Both the position numbers and the translations under genes were made by a program. This document shows, piece after piece, positions 1 to 5,670 of a stretch of DNA of 6,232 bases. The stretch's first letter is position 1. The number at the start of each line of letters is the position of its first letter. This stretch comes from Nitrospira sp. (GTDB taxonomy: Bacteria; Nitrospirota; Nitrospiria; Nitrospirales; Nitrospiraceae): NCBI GenBank assembly GCA_024998705.1, contig JACOEF010000411.1:1-6232 (forward strand), read 5' to 3'. Under the pieces are notes generated by a model. That model ran no database searches. It was not told where the DNA came from and was given only the letters and a program-made list of their open reading frames with translations.

Positions 1-1201
1 GCACCGCCTCATTCAAGTTAGAGTTGGGGAGCAGATAGCCATCAATGGGCTTGATCCAATCGACAAGCCGCTCTATTGCGGCTTTATCGAGATGACCCGG
101 CAGGCTTAGACATTGAGCGAAGAGCCGTTGGAGAACCTCGACTTTTGCTAGGGGGCGCAACTCACTTTGCGCTCCTGGGGTATAAGCTGGGAAGACTATC
201 CAGCGCACAGCATACCCTTCAGGTCGATCGGGCCTGATACTTCCAGACGGTGGGGACAAGTACCGGATGTGCTTCCCGTCTTCCCTGAGGTGGATCGCGC
301 CCTGCCTGAGTCCTGGATATTGGGGATGCAGCACCGGCCAGGCTCCTTCTTTGGTTGCCATGGCAATTGGTACTGGATGCACATGGAGATCATCCCCTTC
401 CAAAAGAGCGCATTCGTCAGACAGGTAGTGCCAACCATCATGGACCAGGCCCGCTACCAGGCAGGTCTTACCGCTGCCGGAATCGGCCGGTAGCATCACA
501 CACTGACCGTTACGTTCCACCACGCCTCCATGACTTTGGAAGCAATAAGGGTGATCGTTTAGTGCAATGCGCAGCATGCAACATTTAATGGCAGGGCCGA
601 GACCACTGAGCCCATCACAAAGTTCCTCCGGAATGCCGTCTCGGAGGATTGCATATCTCTTTTGGATCTGCGCCAGGATCAACTCGACGCTGTGAGGCGC
701 AATCCCGTCGTCCTCCAGGTGTGACAGGATCGGATGAACGACGGCTTCCTGCTCGGCGTTGCCGTAGCCGATGGTGAAGCGTGTGTGACGAAGCCGGTAG
801 GTCCTCTGTCTGTGAACGTGCACTTGGTCCCCCTGGAGATCAAGCTGAGGCAGCGTCCTTATGGGAGGTCTCGCGAGGGCGGGCCTGTTGCATTCACTTC
901 CACTGAGTAACCCGAGTGCCCACCACTGGGCGGCTAGGTCGATGACCATGTCCTGAGTCCGGTCGCGTGGGCTGTCTGTTATTTCAGCGAGTTCTGCCGC
1001 GATCGCTGCCAGAGGGAGCCCCTCCTCCGCGGCCATCCAGATCCATGCGGCAGATGTATTAAGCCCATAGACCTCTTGTCGATCTTCGCAGAAGAGAAGC
1101 CCGGTATCCTCCAGGGCGAAAATATGACAATCGGAGGCCGCACGACAGGAGCGGGCCAAGAATGACCGGTCTCGATTCTTTTGAGTTGCACAAGCGAGCA
1201 T
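1..1201 (-). CDS. PqqD-domain / HprK-like kinase fusion protein (3' end outside window)
   Basis: The frame is open for 400 codons from ATG 1201 to the window edge; the C-terminus is missing. Residues about 25-100 look like a PqqD domain, with the typical VYGLNTSAAWIW stretch at 44-55 followed by an acidic helix. Residues about 195-400 resemble the C-terminal domain of HPr kinase/phosphorylase. The P-loop PADSGSGKT is at 238-246, SDE at 261-263 sits in the Walker-B-like position, and PVPIAMATKEG follows about 15 residues later. PqqD-type domains bind leader peptides of ribosomal peptides. HprK relatives phosphorylate protein or peptide serines, or act in the 'HPr-rel-A' type loci; the actual substrate here is unknown. 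ATG 1201 has AAGGGG nine bases upstream. An in-frame ATG at 1228 has no clear ribosome site, and a TGA at 1247-1249 closes the frame. The protein is probably cytosolic: no signal peptide or membrane segment is seen. The family call is firm for the kinase domain and good for PqqD. Confidence 0.82.
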   Translation of the reverse strand, partial: MLACATQKNRDRSFLARSCRAASDCHIFALEDTGLLFCEDRQEVYGLNTSAAWIWMAAEEGLPLAAIAAELAEITDSPRDRTQDMVIDLAAQWWALGLLSGSECNRPALARPPIRTLPQLDLQGDQVHVHRQRTYRLRHTRFTIGYGNAEQEAVVHPILSHLEDDGIAPHSVELILAQIQKRYAILRDGIPEELCDGLSGLGPAIKCCMLRIALNDHPYCFQSHGGVVERNGQCVMLPADSGSGKTCLVAGLVHDGWHYLSDECALLEGDDLHVHPVPIAMATKEGAWPVLHPQYPGLRQGAIHLREDGKHIRYLSPPSGSIRPDRPEGYAVRWIVFPAYTPGAQSELRPLAKVEVLQRLFAQCLSLPGHLDKAAIERLVDWIKPIDGYLLPNSNLNEAV

Positions 1202-1228
1202 CGTCACAGGCCCCTTCTTGCAGAGCAT

Positions 1229-1518
1229 CCGGCTGGCTATTCTTGATCAAAGCAAGCCCGATGCCATTGTTCAGGAATGCCCCGGGGCAATTCACCTGTG
1301 CCCGAGCGTCGAAGATGCTTCTCTTCCGTCGAGTCAGGCCCTTGTCTGAGAGGTCTCAATCGCATGTAATTGTTCACGGACTACGGATGGGATGGTGCGG
1401 GTGATGGTTCTATTGAAAAATGTGTGCAATGTCTTTGCGCAGGGGTTACACCAGTTGTTGTGCCAAGGGGGAGTGTTTTGCGGTTGTTGAGTGAGTTGAG
1501 GAGAAAATTCTCCCCAAG
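1229..1518. other. intergenic stretch, no supported gene
   Basis: About 290 bases lie between the kinase start and the CapA remnant. The stretch from about 1340 to 1500 is visibly more AT-rich than its flanks. It should hold the kinase promoter on the minus strand, but no convincing -35/-10 pair was found. A 63-codon minus-strand frame (1334-1525) exists but has no ribosome site and non-biased third positions; it is discussed as a finding. If CapA once stretched further upstream, its N-terminal part is no longer recognisable here. Confidence 0.4.
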
Positions 1519-1889
1519 GTTTCATGGGGTAGCTGCCGCGAAAAGCTACAGTATGGGGTCGATCTCTATTGGGGGCATTCCAATCACACCCCGAAGGGAA
1601 TTGACTGTATAGAGGAAAGGCCATCGTCCATTCCGCCGGTGACTTCATCGACGACTACATGGTCGACGGGGACGAGTGCTACGCTCTCTCGTTCCTGGTC
1701 GTCCTGGCTGCGGGGAAGGGGCGTATCCGACGGATCTTGCTGCACCCGGTTCGGGTCGTGCAACTCAGAGTAAGGCTCGTCAATGGGGAGGAGCGACAGT
1801 TCCTTGCGCGAACCATGCAAGCCAAGTGCGCCTCGTGTGAGACGTCAAGACTATTTCATGCCGAGATCGGCACCATGATGGTTGGATGA
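1519..1889 (+). pseudogene. CapA-family (poly-gamma-glutamate capsule protein type) C-terminal remnant, frameshifted
   Basis: Two frames join into the C-terminal part of a CapA-like metallophosphatase-fold protein. Frame one (1519-1605) ends in YGVDLYWGHSNHTPKGID, which carries the family's GHS-H motif. Frame two (1608-1886) begins YRGKAIVHSAGDFIDDY, the usual continuation with a GDF-DDY motif. It then gives a SFLVVL strand, GRIRRILLHPVRV, and a tail with EERQFLARTMQAK, ending at TGA 1887-1889. The joint at 1605-1608 reads GACTGTAT; one extra base (GAC GTG TAT) restores a single frame, giving GIDVYRGK. The N-terminal two thirds, with the catalytic GD and NNH motifs, is not recognisable upstream, so this is a remnant and not only a sequencing slip. 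CapA proteins act in capsule or polymer handling. Its partners here are unknown, although it lies head to head with the PqqD-kinase gene. Confidence 0.7.
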
Positions 1890-1962
1890 GCACTCCAACT
1901 CACCCGTGCAAGCTCAGAGACGGTCGTCGTTAGTAGGGGCTGTTGCCGGGAGTGGTCTGGCT

Positions 1963-2366
1963 TTACCGGAGGCTGGCCAGATATGCCAGCACGTCCGTGA
2001 TGTCCTGGTCGCTCAGCGAGGTGTCCGGCAACATGCCGCTTCCCGGATGGCCTTCGCGTATTGCACGAAACCGGGCTTTGTTGTCTTTCAGCCTCAGCAT
2101 GGCTCGATTGCGAAGATCGGGCGCCCCGGCGGACAGCTTTGCGATGGCGGCCGCCGTGTCAGGCTTGAGCGCAGGCTTCTGTCGAGCACTCCATCCACGC
2201 CGTGGCAGTAGTGACAGATGCCCTTGCTGTTGAACAGGGCTTGCCCCTGACCCGCATTCCCCTTCAAGGCCTGACGTTTCTCCCCCGGCTCTGCCCGGCT
2301 CACGTGTTCTGTTGAGTACATGAGGGCGATCAAAACGATTCCAAAAAAGAGCAGTCGGCGATGCAT
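1963..2366 (-). pseudogene. small exported c-type cytochrome, single-base frameshift
   Basis: ATG 2366 (GGAG about 11 bases upstream) opens MHRRLLFFGIVLIALM, a signal peptide with a short charged start and a hydrophobic core. The mature part has the haem-attachment motif CHYCH at residues 51-55. The frame is lost near 2180/2181. The other frame resumes with QKPALKPDTAAAIAKL and carries the likely axial methionine in HPGSGM (M112 of the repaired protein), then the final helix ITDVLAYLASLR before the stop at 1963-1965. Inserting one C (GAC CAG instead of GACAG) gives a 134-residue monohaem class I cytochrome, a complete domain of normal size. Such proteins work in the periplasm as electron carriers. 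No partner oxidase or dehydrogenase is beside it. It is either a recent pseudogene or a sequencing error; apart from that one base every expected element is present. Confidence 0.82.
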
Positions 2367-2520
2367 GGTGTGGTGCACTCCGAAGTCTCAACCCAGTATG
2401 CCGAGATGCCCCCGATAACACAATGCCGTCAAATCTCCGTCCTCACTAATTCTTTCGACGCGCAAGGACCGGCGTAGTGTATTCGCTACGTGGTAAGCCA
2501 GGTCCTGGCCAGGAGGCTGG
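2367..2520. other. intergenic region upstream of the cytochrome, with palindromes
   Basis: This stretch should carry the promoter of the minus-strand cytochrome. It contains a perfect 12-base palindrome TCCTGGCCAGGA (2503-2514) and a small inverted repeat CGTAG/CTACG (about 2473-2489). No recognisable coding content was seen. Confidence 0.35.
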
Positions 2521-2770
2521 TCAGCTCATCAACCGATGGTGAGTATTCGAAGAGATGTGCTCGATCTACACCGCCCTCTCCGAATAAATGCGAAATACGT
2601 ATGCAGTTGCGAGCAGGGCGCAGCTCTCATATGTGTCTCAGAAGAGAACATTATTCAGAGACACCAGGATGTCCCCTGGTTGTATGCGCGAGTGCGCCGA
2701 AGCAAACAGGAGAATCGCTCGTGATGATCTTGTTGTAGGCAGCGTCATACCCGAGACGCCATACCCGAGA
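2521..2770 (-). pseudogene. probable PDZ-domain remnant (HtrA/S1C protease-like C-terminus)
   Basis: On the minus strand one frame reads HSRIQPGDILVSLNNVLF, very like the core of a PDZ domain (AGIQPGDIL-SLN). It then meets TGA at 2638-2640 and continues DTYESCALLATAYVFRI, which fits the following PDZ helix and strand (usual form: T--EL--LL). A second stop, TAG, lies at 2566-2568, and the frame ends at TGA 2521-2523. Upstream (about 2770-2900) the frame stays open, but no trypsin-like motif such as GNSGGP is visible in any minus frame. The match rests on about 40 residues, so the family (HtrA versus another PDZ protein) is open. If correct, it is a decayed 3' end of a periplasmic protease or chaperone gene. 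Confidence 0.38.
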
Positions 2771-2865
2771 ACGGTAAGCAGGCGAGCTGTGTTGCCGCTG
2801 GTGGGTACCTCCTCACGCGCTGTTCGCCAGGCTGAAATAGATCGAGCGTCGTCAGTCGGATGCCT

Positions 2866-2874
2866 TGGTATAAT
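2866..2874 (+). promoter_or_regulatory. candidate extended -10 promoter
   Basis: TGGTATAAT is a perfect extended -10 motif (TGn-TATAAT). No good -35 hexamer lies 16-18 bases upstream, which is acceptable for extended -10 promoters. Transcription would start near 2881 and could serve the repeat-protein gene at 3145 with a long leader of about 265 bases. The motif could also arise by chance. Confidence 0.35.
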
Positions 2875-3144
2875 GATGCCACTGCTGTCATGCGTGCAGG
2901 CAGACACTGATCGGCCGGGAATTGGTATGAGTTGAGTGAGTGGAATCTGATGACGGACGGAAGAGGGGCGTTTCCGAGTGCCGGCCTCTGCCGGTGTCTT
3001 CGAAGCCCAGCGCGAACGCAGAGGGATGCGGTGGATGTCGGTGTGACTGAAGCAGGTTCACTGAAGAATGCTGTTGGAAGCGTACCAGGGCTCCTCAGAG
3101 GCATAGAGGGGAGAACCTTAATCAAGACGGGAGGGAGACACGCC

Positions 3145-3546
3145 ATGAACGCACGAAGGAAAGTGTCCAAGGCAGGCGAAGGTAAGAAGAAGAACATTTC
3201 TTCCAGCGCACTCGCCCGGAAGGCCTCGGCGGTAACGCGTGAGAAAAAGAAGGCGGCAATCACCGCTGCGATGGAGAACTCACAGCGGAAGGGAGCGAGT
3301 GAGAGCCCGTCAGGGATTTCTGCCGCATTGGCTCGAACCGTCGAGGCCGCAAAGCTCCGGCGTCAGAAGCTGACTATCGCGGAAGCCATGGAGGAATCAC
3401 AACGGGTAGTCGGAACTTCGACGAGGCCACGATTGTCGGAAGCGTTGGAGCGAACGGTTTTCGCAGCCGGGCGCCTGCGCAAGAAAGAAGAGATCACGGC
3501 GGCCTTGGAAGAATCCCAACGCCGGACGACTTCACGGGGAGGCTGA
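3145..3546 (+). CDS. highly charged protein of three 39-residue helical repeats, function unknown
   Basis: It has 133 residues, very rich in Lys, Arg, Glu, Ala and Ser, with no Cys or Trp, no signal peptide and no membrane segment. ATG 3145 is chosen because GGGAGGGAG sits just upstream (3129-3137). The frame stays open to 2932, but nothing supports an earlier start. After a basic tail (residues 1-21, MNARRKVSK...KKK), three copies of a helical unit follow with an exact 39-residue period. ALAR/ALAR/ALER fall at 22-25, 61-64 and 100-103, and the ENSQR/EESQR/EESQR boxes start at residues 44, 83 and 122. Ser-Gly-Pro linkers separate the copies. The pattern suggests solenoid or coiled-coil helices. 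The basic N-terminus allows, but does not prove, binding to nucleic acid or other polyanions. I do not recognise a named family. The gene stands alone; neighbours on the same strand are far away. Confidence 0.8.
   Translation: MNARRKVSKAGEGKKKNISSSALARKASAVTREKKKAAITAAMENSQRKGASESPSGISAALARTVEAAKLRRQKLTIAEAMEESQRVVGTSTRPRLSEALERTVFAAGRLRKKEEITAALEESQRRTTSRGG
3208..3543 (+). repeat. three in-gene repeats, period 117 bp (39 codons)
   Basis: The units are codons 22-60 (3208-3324), 61-99 (3325-3441) and 100-133 (3442-3543, shorter end). The consensus is about S-ALaRtv-AA-lrKK-ITaAmEESQR followed by a linker of about seven residues. The DNA copies have diverged more than the protein, as expected for an old internal duplication kept by selection. 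Confidence 0.75.
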
Positions 3547-3564
3547 ACGTGCAGGCCCTCTTTT
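3539..3564 (+). terminator. weak candidate terminator after the repeat-protein gene
   Basis: GAGGCTG and CAGGCCCTC can pair around an AACGTG loop, with a two-base bulge, directly before TTTT. It overlaps the stop codon at 3544-3546. The stem is short and imperfect, so this is only a suggestion. Confidence 0.25.
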
Positions 3565-4153
3565 GTGCGACTCTGCCGAAATAGTCTTGTCTGCGGGGGC
3601 TCAGCGGAGGATCCAGCGAAGGTTTCAGCGCAATATGGCGAGTCAATCAACGAGGGCATTCTGTCTGGACTGACCGGCTGTGCTTTAGTGGGCCCTTGTC
3701 TGATAAGCCCGACGGTTTTCGTGAACAATGCGTTGCTGGATTTCCTGTGACTGCGCGCTGAACACGTTTCTTTCTCTCGCAGAGAATGACGGCATTGCGT
3801 TTGTGTCTTTGTCCGAAGCCGCCAGATACTCTTCCGCCATCCTGACTGATGCGGCGGCAATGCGGGAGTCGCGATCTATCCTGACCAGGTGTCCTGCCGG
3901 TACGGTCTAGTCCAGAGGGTGCACCAGTCTAAATGTTTCATGAACGACCTCGAAAAATGGGGACGGACAACGCTTGCCGTGGTGCGAGTACGGTTGGCCG
4001 ATGGGTTGTTGTCGGGAGGTGATATCTATATGTAGCGGTACGGAGTAAGTAAGCCCTAATTGTTGTGTCGGATATTTTTCTTGATCGCTTCACTCAAATT
4101 CCTCGTGTGAAGTCTGGATGGATCTGATAGGGTTGGGCCGCATGCGGTCAGAA
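3565..4153. other. about 590 bases without a supported gene
   Basis: All frames were read and no product was recognised. A minus-strand frame (3685-3840, 51 codons, beginning MAEEYLAASDKDTNA) looks protein-like in composition but has no ribosome site. It could be a fragment of a lost gene. A perfect 10-base palindrome CCGCATGCGG lies at 4138-4147, shortly before the zinc-ribbon gene. Confidence 0.45.
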
Positions 4154-4168
4154 ATAGGTCGGTTGCAG
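4154..4168 (+). repeat. 15-bp direct repeat, copy 1
   Basis: ATAGGTCGGTTGCAG is found again exactly at 4912-4926. This copy ends 38 bases before the start codon of the zinc-ribbon gene, within promoter or leader distance. Confidence 0.6.
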
Positions 4169-4206
4169 TCGGCTGTTATTGTCCGCTGCGATTCGAGGAG
4201 GTCTCT

Positions 4207-4377
4207 ATGCGTAGTCCTCAACTCGATCCAACCATGACACGGACACTCACCTGTCTCCACATGCGCCTCATCGATCGCATTCGCTGTGAGGATGAAAAAG
4301 AACGTCCTCTCTATCGATGCCTCGAATGTGGAGCCGTCATTCAAGACCCGCATTCTGTCGTCAAGACGTCCGCATGA
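4207..4377 (+). CDS. 56-residue Cys-rich zinc-ribbon-like protein
   Basis: ATG 4207 follows a strong ribosome site (CGAGGAGGTCTCT-ATG). The product is small and soluble. CLHMR (residues 16-20) with C27 forms the first half and YRCLECGAVIQ (36-46) the second, so Cys16/His18/Cys27 and Cys38/Cys41 are candidate ligands. The CxxCG knuckle followed by hydrophobic residues is typical of a zinc-ribbon half. The first half (CxH...C) is less regular, so the metal site is an inference. Such mini-proteins are common in bacteria of this kind, and their roles (nucleic acid or protein binding) are mostly unknown. No operon partner is seen. The last 17 bases overlap, on the opposite strand, the end of the Suf remnant. 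Confidence 0.72.
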   Translation: MRSPQLDPTMTRTLTCLHMRLIDRIRCEDEKERPLYRCLECGAVIQDPHSVVKTSA

Positions 4378-4777
4378 TCGTGCCGGCGAGGCGATTGGCG
4401 CAGGACTCCGCCTCACGGAGAATTCCGTTCACGATCAGTTCTCTCGCCTGCTCAGGGGGTAGACGCCTGGCATTAGGGTGCCAACTCCTTCATATCCACA
4501 CTCCCGATTGCCGTGTCATGTGTGACCTTCGCCTCCGGGTAAACGACTTTCACCATCGGGATGGCGCCGGCATGGACCCTGGTGAGACCGGTAATCCGGG
4601 CGGAGTCCCCTCCCTCCGGCACCAGGCATGATCGGATGAGGCTTCGTCATCGTTCGCCTCGAAGGATCACCGATTCTTTGAGCGTGGGGCGATCGTTTCT
4701 GCCCCCAATATTTTCGCACTCAGTTCGGCGAATCCATTCCCCTCTACATCGGCGAGATAGTCGATCAGGCGGTATGG
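4361..4777 (-). pseudogene. SufB/SufD-family Fe-S assembly protein, C-terminal remnant with several frameshifts
   Basis: On the minus strand, pieces of the SufB/SufD C-terminal fold appear in order. LIDYLADVEGNGFAEL...APRSKNR (4768 to about 4670) is followed by a shift, VILRGER, then an in-frame TGA at 4647-4649. Next come GGDSARITGL and MVKVVYPEAKVTHDTAIGSV, the clearest family signature (PEA-VTHEAAIG in intact proteins). The reading then shifts near 4479-4483 and again at 4470/4471 into RLPPEQARELIVNGILREAE, the usual 'G-ee-A--liv-Gfl' helix, ending MRTS at TGA 4361-4363. The shifts near 4670 and 4471 are each cured by restoring one G (CGG-GTG and ATG-GCC). SufB/SufD proteins form the scaffold for Fe-S cluster assembly with the SufC ATPase, but no sufC is nearby. 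The N-terminal part is not recognisable upstream of 4777. Confidence 0.68.
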
Positions 4778-5021
4778 TCATGGCCTTCGGTATCGGTCGT
4801 GCCGCAACGGTCGATCCCTGAATCTCTCGCACGGATGCTGCACATCATTTCCATCCTCCCGCCACGGCGGCGCGATGTTTTGGACCATGTCCGGGGCGGA
4901 CGAACGGTTGGATAGGTCGGTTGCAGGAAGGGAAGTCATCCAGTAGAGTGAAAGGGTCTGCTCCGCCGCGCCTGTGGCTGGACGCGTCCTCTCTTCGTAC
5001 CATTGACCAGGAGACATCCCG
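4778..5021. other. leader region of the DUF2238 pair
   Basis: No gene is supported here. It includes the second copy of the 15-bp repeat and the ribosome site AGGAGA at about 5009-5014, eight bases before ATG 5022. Any lost N-terminal part of the Suf remnant would have lain here on the minus strand, but it cannot be recognised. Confidence 0.4.
4912..4926 (+). repeat. 15-bp direct repeat, copy 2
   Basis: Exact copy of ATAGGTCGGTTGCAG at 4154-4168, 758 bases apart. It lies 95 bases before the first DUF2238 start codon. The two copies bracket the zinc-ribbon gene and the Suf remnant. Confidence 0.6.
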
Positions 5022-5660
5022 ATGGGTCGCAACAAACTGATTTCTACCGGCCTGCTCCTGTGGTATCTGGCGGTGTCTGTCTGGATGGCGCAGGCTCCGG
5101 TCGACCCCCAATTCTGGCTTCTGGCGAGCATTCTGCCGGCGCTGTTCGTCGTGCTGTTGATTGTGACCCATCGCTATCTTCCCTTATCCCACACCTCCCA
5201 TGCGCTCATTACGGCGTTTCTGACCCTCCACACGATCGGCGTGCATTACACCTATGCCGAGGTGCCGATCGGTGTGTGGATGGACCAAGTGCTGCATCTC
5301 GGGCGGAATCACTTCGACCGGATCGTGCACTTCAGCTTCGGGTTTTTGCTGGCCTATCCGATGGAAGAGCTGTTTCGTCTGAGCGCGAGTATCCAGGGGT
5401 GGGTGGTGTACTACCTTCCCGTGATGACGGTCCTTGGGCTGAGCGGCCTCTGGGAAATCATCGAATCGTGGGTGGCGCGTGCCGTGCATCCGGAACTGGG
5501 CGTCACCTACTTAGGTTCGCAGGGGGATATTTGGGATGCGCAGAAGGATATGGCGGCTGCACTCTATGGTTCAATGTTGTGTATGACGCTGCTTCTGGTG
5601 GTGCGTGCCCTGAGAGGAGCGGACTCGGCGCTGGAATCCGAAGCGGCCCTTTCCGAGTAG
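5022..5660 (+). CDS. DUF2238 (YjdF-type) integral membrane protein, copy 1
   Basis: It has 212 residues, a normal length for the family. ATG 5022 is preceded by AGGAGA with good spacing. About six membrane helices are visible: roughly residues 8-24, 32-50, 61-78, 101-116, 128-147 and 177-196. The conserved polar motifs lie at or near helix ends: HTIGVHYTYAEVP (70-82), NHFDRIVHFSFG (96-107), GLWEIIESW (142-150) and YLGSQGDIWDAQKDM (163-177). The repeated His, Asp and Glu residues could bind a metal or form an active site in the membrane, but the biochemical role of this family (E. coli YjdF) is not known to me. The gene is followed after 10 bases by a paralogue on the same strand, so the two are probably co-transcribed. 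Codon use looks normal and the frame is intact. Confidence 0.88.
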   Translation: MGRNKLISTGLLLWYLAVSVWMAQAPVDPQFWLLASILPALFVVLLIVTHRYLPLSHTSHALITAFLTLHTIGVHYTYAEVPIGVWMDQVLHLGRNHFDRIVHFSFGFLLAYPMEELFRLSASIQGWVVYYLPVMTVLGLSGLWEIIESWVARAVHPELGVTYLGSQGDIWDAQKDMAAALYGSMLCMTLLLVVRALRGADSALESEAALSE

Positions 5661-5670
5661 GCGGTATGGC

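Noticed and set aside
167..493. 108-codon plus-strand frame
   Set aside because: It is a shadow of the kinase domain; the minus strand carries the P-loop and an unbroken 400-codon frame.
1584..1820. 78-codon acidic minus-strand frame with codon bias
   Set aside because: It starts with TTG without a ribosome site and is antisense, in codon register, to the CapA remnant, which explains its bias.
1882..2233. Overlapping plus-strand frames of 96-109 codons
   Set aside because: They are opposite the cytochrome, whose haem and methionine motifs are clear on the minus strand.
2932..3144. N-terminal extension of the repeat protein to ATG 2932
   Set aside because: The frame is open, but there is no ribosome site at 2932, the composition differs, and GGGAGGGAG marks ATG 3145.
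2745..3263. 172-codon minus-strand frame
   Set aside because: It lies partly antisense to the repeat protein and shows no recognisable domain; the composition looks like a shadow.
3685..3840. 51-codon minus-strand frame starting MAEEYLAASDKD
   Set aside because: Protein-like, but it has no ribosome site, no recognised family and no partner; too weak to call a gene.
3363..3860. 165-codon minus-strand frame
   Set aside because: Half of it is antisense to the repeat protein, it has no known motif, and its composition is dominated by Arg/Ser/Thr as in shadows.
4006..4034. TTGTTG...TATGTA as promoter of the zinc-ribbon gene
   Set aside because: Both hexamers match the consensus poorly and it lies more than 170 bases upstream.
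4406..4420. Hairpin CTCCG-CCTCA-CGGAG after the zinc-ribbon gene
   Set aside because: The stem is only five pairs, has no T-run, and lies inside the Suf remnant's coding sequence.
4516..4832. Minus-strand frames of 61-67 codons
   Set aside because: They are out-of-frame or partly in-frame fragments of the broken Suf-family gene and are not separate genes.
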